Shown: positions 29,140-38,072, counted from the stretch's first letter. The stretch is 64,000 nucleotides of DNA from Saccharospirillum sp. (GCA_018402545.1 JAGYIL010000001.1:248001-312000), one strand, 5' to 3'. Translations and numbers: made by a program. Notes: a model not told the origin generated them from the letters alone.

Positions 29140-30701
29140 TCGGGTAATAGAAAACGCTCGGCATAGTCTCTCCATTTACCACTGCGCAGAAACAGCTCGA
29201 ATACATCCGGGTCGATGTGCTGGTCGTCGCGCATGTTTTTCAGAATGGAAAATGCCTGGCTCAACGGCATCGGCGGTTTGTAGGGGCGTTCTTTCGCCGT
29301 CAGCGCTTCGAACACATCGGCCACGCCCATCATCCGGGCCGGAATCGACATTTGCTCGCGGGTCAGGCCGCGCGGAAAGCCGCGCCCGTCCATGCGTTCA
29401 TGGTGCCCTCCTGCATACTCCGGTACCCGGCGCAATTTGGGTGGAAAGGGCAGTTGCTCGAGAATATCGATGGTAATGTCGATGTGGCGATTAATTGCCT
29501 GGCGTTCTTCGTCGTTCAGGGTACCCCGGGTAATGCACAGGTTGGTGACTTCATCTTCGTTCAGTAATGGCTGGGTGTTGCCCCAGGCATCGCGCCAGGT
29601 CCGGCTGGCAATGGCCCGAACCCGGTCTTTTTCCGGCTCTGGCATAAACTCACCACCGCGATTAATCCGCTCCAGAAAATCCAGCTCTTCACGCAAGGCA
29701 TCGACTTCAGCCGCCGACGCGGCCTGGGCCATGGCGGCGGCGAAGCGCGCGGCAACGGCATCGAAGCCATCGAGCAGGCGTTGCAGCTTGCGGCCCTTGT
29801 TCAGAATGGTTTCCGAGGTGGCCAGCTTGCCGCAGTCGTGCAGCCAGGCGGCTACGTGCAGCTCATACCATTCGTCATCGTTTAAGTTGAAGTCAGCGAA
29901 GTAGCCCTCGGTTTCCTCGCAGGCCGCGCGCGCCATCATTTCCGTCAATACCGGAATGCGCTCGCAATGGGCCGAGGTATGCGACGACCTAACATCAATG
30001 ATACGTGCCAGAGCCTGAATAAAGGCATCGAGCAGGTCTTTATGGCTTTGCACCAGTAACTGGTTATCGAGTGACAGGGCGGCAAACTTGGCCATGGCCT
30101 GAACGGTGCGCTGGTCGTCATCGGTGAAGGGGCGGGTCTCGCCTTCCGCGGTGTGTGCATTAATCAGCTGCAGCACGCCAATCACCCGGTCTTCATGGTT
30201 TAACAGCGGCAGAGTCAGCATGGAGCGGGAGCGATAACGGTGTTCGGCATCAAAATGGCGGGTACCGCTGAAATCGAAATCGCCAGTCTGATAAACATCA
30301 TCAATATTGACCGCCTGACGCGTCAGGGCCACCCAGGAGGCAACATTCTGATGATTTGGCTGACCGCTCCCGGAGCCATTCGACGGGCGATGATAAAGCG
30401 GAATGGCCGGCCATTGGCTCAGCTGATCCGGGTCGCGGCTTTCCAGCCCAAGCACCGTATTATGAATGGCCTTAAAGACTAACTGAGGAGAATCCGAACT
30501 TTCATCCAGCTGGTAAAAAGTGCCACCTTCAGCCCCGGTCAGCAACCGGGCTTCTTTCAGAATGCGATGCATCAGCCCGGCTACGGTAGTTTCCCGTGCC
30601 AGTCGAACCAGCAAATCACTGGTGGAATCCACACTCCAGGCGGCTAGTGCCCTATCAGTGTGTTCTGAATGATTTCGAACAGAAGGGTCGGGGGTCGTCA
30701 T
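29061..30701 (-). CDS. GAF-HD-GYP domain protein, cyclic-di-GMP phosphodiesterase
   Basis: 546-residue cytosolic signalling protein. GAF domain at about 35-200 (LLTGAEGGTFYQLDES ... LPLLNHEDRVIGVLQLINAH). The HD-GYP domain (about 220-520) has HTSAHCERI, the HD pair in AAWLHDCGKLATSETILNK, DITIDILEQLPFP and HHERMDGRGFPRGL, where GYP reads GFP. Metal-binding His and Asp are retained, so hydrolysis of c-di-GMP is plausible. An insertion (about 340-400) separates the HD and GYP parts. The start MTTPDPS at 30701 has AGGAG upstream on the - strand. Its 3' end overlaps the MFS gene by 79 bp. Confidence 0.9.
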   Translation of the reverse strand: MTTPDPSVRNHSEHTDRALAAWSVDSTSDLLVRLARETTVAGLMHRILKEARLLTGAEGGTFYQLDESSDSPQLVFKAIHNTVLGLESRDPDQLSQWPAIPLYHRPSNGSGSGQPNHQNVASWVALTRQAVNIDDVYQTGDFDFSGTRHFDAEHRYRSRSMLTLPLLNHEDRVIGVLQLINAHTAEGETRPFTDDDQRTVQAMAKFAALSLDNQLLVQSHKDLLDAFIQALARIIDVRSSHTSAHCERIPVLTEMMARAACEETEGYFADFNLNDDEWYELHVAAWLHDCGKLATSETILNKGRKLQRLLDGFDAVAARFAAAMAQAASAAEVDALREELDFLERINRGGEFMPEPEKDRVRAIASRTWRDAWGNTQPLLNEDEVTNLCITRGTLNDEERQAINRHIDITIDILEQLPFPPKLRRVPEYAGGHHERMDGRGFPRGLTREQMSIPARMMGVADVFEALTAKERPYKPPMPLSQAFSILKNMRDDQHIDPDVFELFLRSGKWRDYAERFLLPDQFDVDDITPYLADSSINATKPVSKP

Positions 30702-30887
30702 ACTGCGCTCCTGAGGTCCCGATAACTGCGTGGCAGAGCCACAGCAGAAAAGCATAGCCCAGATGTGCGGTGGAGTGACCCCTTGGGGGCAAAATAGTTG
30801 GCAGTTTGGCAACTGAGTCAGAAATCCGTGTCGGCCACAAGGTAGGCCTATCCTGGTTTTCAGTCGTCCGAGTTACCGAGAAACTTA

Positions 30888-31000
30888 GTGCCGGACACCC
30901 GGTATACCTCTCCGGGGTAGTTCGCAGCATGGATGCTGCGATCTAGGCTCCATGGATGGATCTACGCCGACCCCGGAGAGGTATACCGGGTGTCCGGCAC
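30888..31000. repeat. Long palindromic intergenic element, copy E
   Basis: Perfect 31-bp inverted arms at 30888-30918 (GTGCCGGACACCCGGTATAC...) and 30970-31000. The central hairpin CGCAGCAT-GG-ATGCTGCG is at 30923-30940, followed by TCTAGGCTCCATGGATGG and ACGCCGACCCC. It is the most perfect copy, with the core in the orientation of copies C and F. It lies between the HD-GYP promoter region and the 3' end of the DUF3530 gene. Confidence 0.9.
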
Positions 31001-31040
31001 GGACTCATGCCTCCTGAAAAAGAAACCTCCCAGACAGCCA

Positions 31041-31856
31041 CTACTCCTCAACCGTCCGAACTTCACCCTCACGCCCGGCCATTCGGGTGCGTAACCAGCC
31101 CCAGAGCCGTCGGGTAGTGCGATTTGGCGTAGCCTGGTTGTAAAACGAGGCTTGCCCGGGGTCTCGGATCTGAGTGAAGCGTTCGAGTTGGTTGCGTCGG
31201 GCGGCCGCGCGGCGGTTATCGGCCGCACTTAACGCCGCCGGGGTGTCGTCGGAGACCCAGTCGAGTATCGCGATGTTCAGGCTGCCGATCAGGTCGGGCA
31301 GGTCGGGTTCGATGGTTTTGGCGTTGACCATTATCAGCCCGTAGCCGATGTCCTGGTCTGGCGTCAGACGTTCCGACAGATAGCGGGCCGCCCAGTAGGC
31401 GCCCTCACCATAGCCAAGAATCACCAGATTGAACTGGCCGTCCTGGTTCAGTCGTTGCAGACCGAGCGCAATGCGATCGAGCGTCGCATCGGCATCGGTG
31501 GCATAGCCGCCGACCAGTGGCAGGGCGATCGACAGGGTATTCCAGCCGACATCGGGCAGATAGTTGCGTGTTTGTTGCAGCAACACTGGCCAGTCCGGGT
31601 TGTGGCCCTGGTCGTGCAGAATCAGCACCGCACCCTGGGGATTTGCCGTGCGTTGTTGCAGGCTGAGGCCCAGAAAGGCGTTATCGCCTTCGCCCAGAAT
31701 GACGATTTCTTCGCCATTTTGAGCATTGGCCCGGGCCTGAGCCAGGTCATTCAGGTGGTTGGCACGCGCCTGGCCCAGCGCTTCTGCCCGGCTGTAAGCG
31801 CTAACCGCGAGCAGGGCAAACAGGCTGACCATCAGCAGCAGGGAGCGTTTTGTCAT
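31041..31856 (-). CDS. Secreted DUF3530 family protein (alpha/beta-hydrolase-like)
   Basis: 271-residue protein with a signal peptide (MTKRSLLLMVSLFALLAVSAYSRAEA). The DUF3530 pattern is clear: AVLILHDQGHNPDWPVLLQQTRNYLPDVGWNTLSIALP (about 76-113), then LVILGYGEGAYWAARYL (about 144-160), where GYGEG replaces the nucleophile-elbow GxSxG. The Ser is absent, so it may be catalytically inactive or use another residue. Role unknown; likely periplasmic. It is divergent from rpe. Confidence 0.78.
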   Translation of the reverse strand: MTKRSLLLMVSLFALLAVSAYSRAEALGQARANHLNDLAQARANAQNGEEIVILGEGDNAFLGLSLQQRTANPQGAVLILHDQGHNPDWPVLLQQTRNYLPDVGWNTLSIALPLVGGYATDADATLDRIALGLQRLNQDGQFNLVILGYGEGAYWAARYLSERLTPDQDIGYGLIMVNAKTIEPDLPDLIGSLNIAILDWVSDDTPAALSAADNRRAAARRNQLERFTQIRDPGQASFYNQATPNRTTRRLWGWLRTRMAGREGEVRTVEE

Positions 31857-31959
31857 CGGGCGGTAACCCGGGTTTTATCGGTGGTCGGACACATTGGCGT
31901 TTGACCTCCCTCTGGCAGTCACTAGAATGGGCGTTCCGCCAGCCGTGAGACGCCCCGAA

Positions 31960-32637
31960 ATGTCCGATTTTGTCATAGCCCCCTCCATTCTGTCCGCCGA
32001 TTTTGCCCGCCTGGGCGAAGAAGTGGATGCCGTTCTGAACGCCGGTGCCGACTGGGTCCACTTCGATGTGATGGATAACCACTACGTGCCCAACCTGACC
32101 ATCGGCCCCATGGTGTGCAAGGCATTGCGCAATCACGGCGTGACCGCACCCATCGACGTGCACCTGATGGTGTCTCCAGTAGATCGGCTGATTGGCGACT
32201 TTATTGAGGCCGGCGCCAGCATCATTACCTTCCACCCGGAAGCCAGCGACCACATCGATCGCTCGCTGCAGCTGATCCGTGATGGCGGCTGCAAGGCCGG
32301 CCTGGTATTCAACCCGGCCACCCCGCTGCATTATCTCGATTACGTGATGGACAAGATCGACCAGGTGCTGATCATGTCGGTCAACCCCGGTTTCGGCGGT
32401 CAGTCATTCCTGCCCTCCGCGCTCGATAAACTGCGTGACGCCCGCGCCCGTATACAAGCCTCGGGCCGCGATATTCGGCTGGAAGTCGACGGCGGCGTGA
32501 AAGTCGATAACATCCGGGCAATAGCCGAAGCCGGTGCTGATGCGTTCGTTGCCGGCTCTGCCATTTTTAACACTGATGACTACAAAACCCGCATCGCCGA
32601 AATGCGCGAGGAACTGGCCAAAACCCGTAGCGCCTGA
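31960..32637 (+). CDS. rpe: Ribulose-phosphate 3-epimerase
   Basis: 225-residue TIM-barrel epimerase interconverting ribulose-5-phosphate and xylulose-5-phosphate in the pentose phosphate pathway. Signatures: [17 protein letters not shown] (about 6-22), [19 protein letters not shown] (metal His and Asp, about 34-52), HLMV (about 68-71), [17 protein letters not shown] (catalytic Asp region, about 138-154) and [10 protein letters not shown] (about 177-186). The start at 31960 gives the normal N-terminus. gph lies downstream as in other gammaproteobacteria, but with a palindrome and a Cof-type gene in between. Confidence 0.96.
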   Translation: MSDFVIAPSILSADFARLGEEVDAVLNAGADWVHFDVMDNHYVPNLTIGPMVCKALRNHGVTAPIDVHLMVSPVDRLIGDFIEAGASIITFHPEASDHIDRSLQLIRDGGCKAGLVFNPATPLHYLDYVMDKIDQVLIMSVNPGFGGQSFLPSALDKLRDARARIQASGRDIRLEVDGGVKVDNIRAIAEAGADAFVAGSAIFNTDDYKTRIAEMREELAKTRSA

Positions 32638-32697
32638 TCGATGTCTACCACTCAGTTAATGGCTCAGTTGCCTCCACAGAGTGGTTTTGACTTAAGG

Positions 32698-32867
32698 TTC
32701 GGAGTTTGCAACCAATTGAGTGTCAGGTGCCGGGTGTACCTATCCGGGGTAGTCTGCAGCAGGGATGCTGCAGTCTAGGCCCCATGGATGGGTTTACGCC
32801 GACCCCGGATAGGTATACCCGGTGCCTGGCACGGACTCATGGCACCAATGTACAACCGAACTCCGAA
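32698..32867. repeat. Long palindromic intergenic element, copy F
   Basis: Outer repeats TTCGGAGTT (32698-32706) and AACTCCGAA (32859-32867). The 31-bp arms around 32720-32750 and 32802-32832 show four mismatches, all of which would be G-U pairs in a + strand RNA. The central hairpin is CTGCAGCA-GGGA-TGCTGCAG, and the core GTCTAGGCCCCATGGATGG and ACGCCGACCCC is as in copy E. It occupies the rpe-HAD intergenic region. Confidence 0.87.
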
Positions 32868-32952
32868 ACGCGAGTATTGGACATAGCGGCTTTATAACGA
32901 CGTACTATTTAAGCGGTGCCATGTTTGCACCGCCCTTCACCCGGGAGATCCT

Positions 32953-33783
32953 GTGGACGAATTACTGGTATTTGACCTCGACGGTACGCTGATCGACGGC
33001 GAAGATAGCATCACCGACCTGACTCGCACTGCGTTGAACAAGCTCGATGAACTGGGCGTTGCCTGGACCGTCGCCACCGGCCGTATGCCACATGGCGGTC
33101 GCGAAGCGCTGCCCGATGTGCGGTTCCGCCACCCCCAGGCGTACAAGAACGGCGTGCTGATCTGGGATCTCAACGAAAACGTGCGCATCAACGCCCAGCC
33201 GATGGACCCGATGGAGTTGGTTGAAGTTTGCCGCCGTCTGGAAGTGCACGGCATTAACCCCTGGCTGAATACGCTCGATCACGAAGACCGCATTGGCGCG
33301 GTGATTCGCCGTATCGGCACCGAGCGCGAAGAAGCCTGGGCCAAATACATGGAAAGCCAGGCGATCAACGTGCAACTGAATGCCGATTTTTCCTCGATTC
33401 AGGAACAGATCCTGAACGTCTTCGCCGTGACCGAAAACCAGAAAGTGCTGTACATGGCCGAAGAACTGGCTGATATGCCCAATGTGCAAGTGTACGCCGG
33501 GCCCGATATGTACCGCGAAGGCTATTACTGGATGGACATTCACCACATCAGTGGCACCAAGGGCGATGCGGTCAAGTTTCTTCAACGGCAGACCGGGGCA
33601 AAACGCCTGGTCTGCTTTGGCGATTCAGACAACGACGTCAGCATGTTCAAGCTAGCCGACGAAGCGTACGCCATGGAAAACGCCCTCGATGAAGTAAAAG
33701 CCGTATCGACCGGCATCATCGGCAAGAACACCGACAGTGCCATTGCCTATTTTCTGGCAGAGCGCTACGGCTTTAGTCTGTGA
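32953..33783 (+). CDS. HAD-superfamily hydrolase, Cof-like (type IIB)
   Basis: 276-residue phosphatase. HAD motif I is FDLDGTLIDG (about 6-15), motif II sits in WTVATGRMPHGG (about 37-48), and motif III/IV is Lys in GTKGDAVKFL with CFGDSDNDVSMF (about 218-229). The C2-type cap between residues about 85 and 185 places it in the Cof/YbiV group, which dephosphorylates sugar phosphates or cofactors. Start is GTG at 32953 behind GGGAGA. It overlaps gph by GTGA. Substrate unknown. Confidence 0.86.
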   Translation: MDELLVFDLDGTLIDGEDSITDLTRTALNKLDELGVAWTVATGRMPHGGREALPDVRFRHPQAYKNGVLIWDLNENVRINAQPMDPMELVEVCRRLEVHGINPWLNTLDHEDRIGAVIRRIGTEREEAWAKYMESQAINVQLNADFSSIQEQILNVFAVTENQKVLYMAEELADMPNVQVYAGPDMYREGYYWMDIHHISGTKGDAVKFLQRQTGAKRLVCFGDSDNDVSMFKLADEAYAMENALDEVKAVSTGIIGKNTDSAIAYFLAERYGFSL

Positions 33784-34457
33784 CACCGGTAACCGCCATA
33801 CTGTTCGATCTCGACGGCACCCTGGTCGACAGCGCGCGCGGCATTTACGCCGCGCTCGACGAGGTATTAACCACGCTCACCGGCCATGGCTGCAGCATTG
33901 AAGACGTACGCCGCTGGGTCGGCAATGGGCCGGAAAAACTGGTAGAACGCGGCCTCTACAGCCACGGTTACGAAGACGATGCCAGCAGGGCACACACGCT
34001 GTTTCGCGAGGCTTATCAGCGCACGCTGATGCAGGCCGATATTTACCCCGGCGTCGTCAACGGCCTGGCAACCCTGCAACACCAGGGGCTCAGGCTGGCG
34101 TGCATTACCAATAAAAGTTCTCACTTTACCGGCACCTTTCTGTCTGAACTGGGGCTGGCGTCTTTCTTTGACCGGGTATTGTGCGGCGACGAAGTCGAAC
34201 GACCCAAGCCCGACCCGCAAAGTCTGGTTCAGGTGTGTGCCGAATTTGGCATTGAGCCGGCCGCAGCCATCATGGTCGGGGATTCTGAAAACGACCTTAA
34301 ACCGGCCCATGCTATTGGGATGCGTGGCATTGCCGTCGGTTACGGTTATCATGGCAACGTGCCGCTGGAGGCGTTTCATCCACTGGCCATTGTCGATGAC
34401 TTCGAGTCTGTCGTTAAACTGTGTTTGGCCGCTGCAAGCCCTGCGCCGCAGCACTAA
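33780..34457 (+). CDS. gph: Phosphoglycolate phosphatase
   Basis: 225-residue HAD phosphatase of the Gph subgroup, removing 2-phosphoglycolate. Motif I is LFDLDGTLVDSA (about 7-18), motif II CITNKSSHFTGTFL (about 108-121), Lys in VERPKPDPQSL (about 139-149) and motif IV MVGDSENDLKPAHAIGM (about 168-184). A small helical C1 cap follows motif I. GTG start at 33780 overlaps the upstream stop, so the two HAD genes are translationally coupled. Proximity to rpe supports Gph over other HAD phosphatases. Confidence 0.88.
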   Translation: MTPVTAILFDLDGTLVDSARGIYAALDEVLTTLTGHGCSIEDVRRWVGNGPEKLVERGLYSHGYEDDASRAHTLFREAYQRTLMQADIYPGVVNGLATLQHQGLRLACITNKSSHFTGTFLSELGLASFFDRVLCGDEVERPKPDPQSLVQVCAEFGIEPAAAIMVGDSENDLKPAHAIGMRGIAVGYGYHGNVPLEAFHPLAIVDDFESVVKLCLAAASPAPQH

Positions 34458-34483
34458 CCCTTCCTCACACAAGGACTTTTGTG

Positions 34484-34855
34484 ATGTATTTAGCTCAAAC
34501 GCTGGTGGCGCTGGTCGCCTTGCTGCACCTCGGCTTTCTGATATTGGAAATGTTTTTATGGACGTCACCCATAGGCCGTAAGGTGTTTGGCATGAACGCC
34601 GAAAAAGCTGAATTAACCAAGGTAATGGCCGCTAATCAGGGCCTGTATAATGGCTTTCTGGTTGCTGGTTTGCTCTGGGGTTTGTTGCTTGGCACATCCG
34701 GTGTTCCGGTAATGATATTTTTCCTCAGTTGCGTCATCGTCGCCGGGTTTTATGGCGCCGCTACGGTCAGCCGCAAGATTGTATGGGTGCAGGCCGTACC
34801 GGCCATTGCAGCCCTGGTAGTGCTTGGCATCGTTGCTCCGTTCAGCGGCGGTTAA
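34484..34855 (+). CDS. DUF1304 membrane protein
   Basis: 123-residue protein with four membrane helices, of the DUF1304 family. The N-terminus MYLAQTLVALVALLHLGFLILEMFLWTSPIGRKVFGM and the ANQGLYNGFLVAGLLWG motif (about 51-67) are characteristic. Function is unknown. It is 26 bp after gph on the same strand and is probably the end of that transcript; a strong hairpin follows. Confidence 0.85.
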   Translation: MYLAQTLVALVALLHLGFLILEMFLWTSPIGRKVFGMNAEKAELTKVMAANQGLYNGFLVAGLLWGLLLGTSGVPVMIFFLSCVIVAGFYGAATVSRKIVWVQAVPAIAALVVLGIVAPFSGG

Positions 34856-34871
34856 AGGCCAAGGGCTCGAA

Positions 34872-34895
34872 CGCTCTCCCGGCTACGGGAGAGCG
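34872..34895. terminator. Hairpin between convergent DUF1304 and trpG genes
   Basis: Perfect 10-bp stem CGCTCTCCCG-GCTA-CGGGAGAGCG lies midway between the two convergent stop codons (34855 and 34929). There is no long T-run on either side, so termination may be partly factor-dependent. Its position argues for a shared bidirectional terminator. Confidence 0.65.
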
Positions 34896-34928
34896 ATCTC
34901 TTGGGGTTAAAGAGCCTGGCAAGTCTGT

Positions 34929-35603
34929 TTACCCTCGCTCATCCTCAATAAACAGAAAATTCCCAATCAACTCTTTACCACCCTCGGTCGCAAAGGATTC
35001 CGGATGAAATTGAATGCCGTGAATCGGATAATCGCGATGTTTCACCCCCATTAATTCGAAATTCCCACCCCGGGCCAGTCGCTCCCGGTCTTCGAAATCC
35101 TCTGCACTCAGATCTCCGACTGAAGCGGTTACCTGTAAACACTCAGGTAGAGTTTCAGCCGCTGCTATCAAGGAATGATAACGCATCACATCCAGTTGAT
35201 CGGGCACTCCCCGAAATACCGACTGGCCGTTGTGTGTGACCGGGCTGATCTTGCCGTGCATCGGCAATGGCGCTTTCACCACCTGGCCGCCAAATACGTG
35301 CACAATGCCCTGCATGCCAAGGCACACCCCGAGCAGTGGCGTCGTTTTACCCAGCTTTTCGATAACGTCGGCACAGACACCAAAGTAGCGCTCATCATCC
35401 GGTGAGCCCGGGCCCGGTGAAATGATGATGCGATCCGGCGCCATCGCTTTAATGTCGTCAAAGCTGATCTGGTCGTTGCGGCGGACCAGAATCTCGAATT
35501 GCTCAAGAGTGCCCCGGTTCTTGGCCGACGTCAGAATCTCCCCGATGAACTGATAAAGGTTATAGGTGAATGAATCGTAATTATCGATGATCAGGATTTT
35601 CAT
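34929..35603 (-). CDS. trpG: Anthranilate synthase component II (glutamine amidotransferase)
   Basis: 224-residue class I glutamine amidotransferase that delivers ammonia to the chorismate-using partner. The N-terminus MKILIIDNYDSFTYNLYQF is typical. The oxyanion region is IISPGPGSPDD, the catalytic Cys is in LLGVCLGMQGI (about 90-100), and the His-Glu pair is in GIQFHPESF (about 199-207). Slightly longer than most TrpG proteins owing to an insertion in SAKNRGTLEQF and a loop near 165. Its start overlaps the trpE stop by 4 bp. PabA is the alternative; TrpR-type control of the operon favours TrpG. Confidence 0.88.
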   Translation of the reverse strand: MKILIIDNYDSFTYNLYQFIGEILTSAKNRGTLEQFEILVRRNDQISFDDIKAMAPDRIIISPGPGSPDDERYFGVCADVIEKLGKTTPLLGVCLGMQGIVHVFGGQVVKAPLPMHGKISPVTHNGQSVFRGVPDQLDVMRYHSLIAAAETLPECLQVTASVGDLSAEDFEDRERLARGGNFELMGVKHRDYPIHGIQFHPESFATEGGKELIGNFLFIEDERG

Positions 35604-36994
35604 GCCGACGCCTCCGAATCCATAAAGGGTTCCAGCGCCTTGCGTGTGCCTGCAAACTTGCGGCGAATTTCCTCATACTCATCTTCGGCGTTGCTGTCGT
35701 AGACATTGCCACCGCAGGTTTGCACATAGGCGCGCTCGCCGTTCACAAAAACCGTTCGGATTGGAATGGCGAAGGTGCAATCGCCATTGAACGAGAACTG
35801 ACCCACCGCCCCACCATAGGGGCCGCGGCCATCGATCTCCAGGTCGTTGATGATTTTCATCGCTTCAATTTTGGGCGCGCCGGTCAGCGTGCCTGCCGGG
35901 AAATTGCTGGCCAGGGCCGAAAACATGTCTTCGCCCTCTGCCATAATGCCGACGATTTCGCTGGAAATATGCTGCACATGGCTGAAGCGTTTAATGTCCA
36001 TCAGGCTGCGCACTTTTACCGTGCCGAACTGTGCCACACGGCCAATGTCGTTGCGGTGCAGATCGACAATCATATTGTGCTCGGCAATTTCTTTCGGGTC
36101 ATTCAACAGGGTGCGTGCATACTGAGTATCTTCCTGGGCGTTGGTACCACGTTTGGTAGTGCCCGCCAGCGGGAAGGTTTCCATTTCGCCCTGGCGCAAC
36201 CGAAACAGCATTTCCGGGCTGGCGCCCACCAGCTTCTGCGCACCGAATTTCACATAGTACATCTGTGGTGAGGGGTTAATCTCGCGCAGTTTTTCATAGA
36301 GTGCCAGCGTATCGCCTTCTATTTTAAAACGTTTTTTAAAACCCACTTCGCACTGAAAGATTTTGCCGTCGATGATGTCCTGTTTCACCTTGGCCACCGC
36401 AGCGGCATGCTCTGCCTGGCTCATGGTATCGCCCAGCGCTGTAATGCGCAGCTCAGCGTTCGGCACGTCGTCAGATTCGATGAGTGATTGCAGAAAATCG
36501 TAGCGGCTGTTGTCGTAATAGAAGTAGGTAACCTCACCGGTCATTTTGTCGAGAATCAGGCCATCTTTATATAAGCCAAACCGAAAGGTATCGAAATCAT
36601 CATTGGCTTTTAACTGCAGGGTCGGCTCGAAATACTGCATCGCATCGTAGCCCAGATAGCCAGACAACCCCCCCGCGTATTTTCGCGAGATGATGTTCTG
36701 CGGCATCAGGCTGCGCAACAGTTCATAGGGGTTGCTGCTTGAATAGGTGTTGGCATGGCCGTCGCGGTCTTCAATGGTCAGTTCCCGGCCATTGGCATAG
36801 AGGCAATACTCCGGATCAAACCCTATGATGGAATGCCGGGCAATGTGGCTGTCTTCACCGAGTGATTCCAGCATGTAGCAGGTATCGAACTGCTTCTCGA
36901 TCTTCTTGAACAGCTGAAAGAAATCGCAGTCGGCGGCCAGCTTCACATAGTGTGGTTTGCGCGGCAGCGTAAAGGGTTGGGGCGTGTCAGACAT
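35600..36994 (-). CDS. trpE: Anthranilate synthase component I
   Basis: 464-residue chorismate-utilising enzyme making anthranilate with TrpG. The N-terminal part carries the Trp feedback region (YMLESLGEDSHIARHSIIGFDP, about 40-61). The catalytic C-terminal domain has KIFQCEVGFKKRF (about 212-224), LVGASPEMLF, PLAGTTKRG, EIAEHNMIVDLHRNDIGRV (about 308-326), FPAGTLTGAPKIEAMKII and RGPYGGAVGQFSF. It is shorter than enterobacterial TrpE (about 520). No trpD, trpC or other trp gene is in the window, so this is a split trp locus. It lies 42 bp downstream of a TrpR-like gene. Confidence 0.9.
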   Translation of the reverse strand: MSDTPQPFTLPRKPHYVKLAADCDFFQLFKKIEKQFDTCYMLESLGEDSHIARHSIIGFDPEYCLYANGRELTIEDRDGHANTYSSSNPYELLRSLMPQNIISRKYAGGLSGYLGYDAMQYFEPTLQLKANDDFDTFRFGLYKDGLILDKMTGEVTYFYYDNSRYDFLQSLIESDDVPNAELRITALGDTMSQAEHAAAVAKVKQDIIDGKIFQCEVGFKKRFKIEGDTLALYEKLREINPSPQMYYVKFGAQKLVGASPEMLFRLRQGEMETFPLAGTTKRGTNAQEDTQYARTLLNDPKEIAEHNMIVDLHRNDIGRVAQFGTVKVRSLMDIKRFSHVQHISSEIVGIMAEGEDMFSALASNFPAGTLTGAPKIEAMKIINDLEIDGRGPYGGAVGQFSFNGDCTFAIPIRTVFVNGERAYVQTCGGNVYDSNAEDEYEEIRRKFAGTRKALEPFMDSEASA

Positions 36995-37036
36995 AAAGGC
37001 ATCCAGGCAAGGTGGGTTCCGTTAAGGTGGGTTGGG

Positions 37037-37279
37037 TCAGTGGGTGTCGCGCAGGGCCCGCGAGCCCCGCGATACCGTGGCAATGCCCACACCCAGCAAT
37101 TCAGCGATTTTGCGGTGGGCCACACCCTCGTTCAGCAGTTTGAAAATCTGCAGGCGTTTACTGATTTCCTGGTATTCCGCCGGGGTCAGCAGGCTTTCCA
37201 GGGCGGTATCCATGGAACCGGGGGTGTCGATAGCCAGCAAATGGCGTATCAACTCGGTTTTGTACGGGTCGTCGGTCAT
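37037..37279 (-). CDS. trpR: TrpR-family transcriptional repressor
   Basis: 80-residue helical protein of the TrpR/YerC superfamily. It has the region LLTPAEYQEISKRLQIFKLLNEGVAHRKIAELLGVGIATVSRGSRALR (about 30-77), equal to TrpR's LLTPxExxxLxxRxxI ... QRELxxxLGxGIATITRGS reader helices. It is shorter than E. coli TrpR (about 108) at the N-terminus. A trp-operator-like palindrome lies 38 bp upstream and trpE directly downstream, so it is probably an autoregulated tryptophan repressor controlling this operon. Confidence 0.86.
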   Translation of the reverse strand: MTDDPYKTELIRHLLAIDTPGSMDTALESLLTPAEYQEISKRLQIFKLLNEGVAHRKIAELLGVGIATVSRGSRALRDTH

Positions 37280-37317
37280 CGTTTTTGGCCGCAGGTTCTG
37301 AAGTGGGTGTCTGGTAT

Positions 37318-37335
37318 GTACTAGCGTACTAGTAC
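37318..37335. promoter_or_regulatory. trp operator
   Basis: GTACTAG-CGTA-CTAGTAC, a perfect 7-bp inverted repeat matching the CTAG half-sites and spacing of the enterobacterial trp operator (ACTAGTTAACTAGTACG type). It lies upstream of the TrpR-like gene and trpE, where repressor binding would block the promoter. Confidence 0.82.
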
Positions 37336-37408
37336 GATACCGATTGGCCGTTTGAAGTCAAGCCTTTTCAGTCAGCGGTGATACACTGCGCACCTGACAC
37401 TCATTGAA

Positions 37409-37984
37409 ATGCAGGTTTGCCCCGTGCACGACGACGCTACACTCATCGCCCAGACTCGCGCCTGGGTTGAACAGGTTGTGATCGACCTGAACCTTTGCCC
37501 CTTTGCCAAGCGCGAGCTGGTAAAAAACCGGGTTCGGTTCAGCGTAACCCACGCCACCTCCGAAGCCGCGCTGATCGAGGCGTTGCAAGATGAGTTGCTG
37601 TTCCTGGCCGGTGAAGATCGCATAGAAACGACACTGCTGATTCACCCGCGCATCTACGAGAGCTTTTACGATTACAACGATTTTCTGGGTGTCGCCGAAG
37701 GCCTGCTGATCGAACTGGAGCTGGAGGGCATCTTCCAGATCGCAAGCTTCCACCCCAAATACCAGTTCGGCGGAACCGAGCGCGATGACCCGGAAAACTA
37801 CACCAACCGCTCGCCATACCCCATGCTGCATCTGTTGCGTGAAGATTCACTGGAAGCCGCTATTGATGCCTACCCGGATGTCGATGCTATACCCGATAAC
37901 AACATTCAGATGATGAATGAACTGGGTGCGGATACCCTGAAGACGTTACTGGCGAAGTGCATGAACTACAGTGAGAACCGGTAA
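37409..37984 (+). CDS. DUF1415 family protein
   Basis: 191-residue soluble protein of the DUF1415 family. The conserved N-terminal block TRAWVEQVVIDLNLCPFAKRELVKNRVRF (about 16-44) and the central IASFHPKYQFGG and NRSPYPMLHLLREDSLEAAI motifs (about 110-150) match well. Function unknown; the conserved Cys-Pro-Phe-Ala-Lys and His residues suggest a catalytic or metal role, which is inference. It is divergent from the trpR-like gene and shares that intergenic region, including the trp operator. Confidence 0.85.
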   Translation: MQVCPVHDDATLIAQTRAWVEQVVIDLNLCPFAKRELVKNRVRFSVTHATSEAALIEALQDELLFLAGEDRIETTLLIHPRIYESFYDYNDFLGVAEGLLIELELEGIFQIASFHPKYQFGGTERDDPENYTNRSPYPMLHLLREDSLEAAIDAYPDVDAIPDNNIQMMNELGADTLKTLLAKCMNYSENR

Positions 37985-38072
37985 GGGCATCCTGCTTATG
38001 CATCGTCATACCGGGCAATGCACCAACAGAGACCGCTGAACTCAACGAATCCAAACTGGGTATTTCCAACTT

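Noticed and set aside
32706-32897. Small ORF with GCCSLGPMDGFTPTPD-type product
   Set aside because: It is the translation of palindrome copy F; the same spurious peptide appears at copy C (GRVHADP, MDGFTPTP), so it reflects the DNA repeat and not a protein family.
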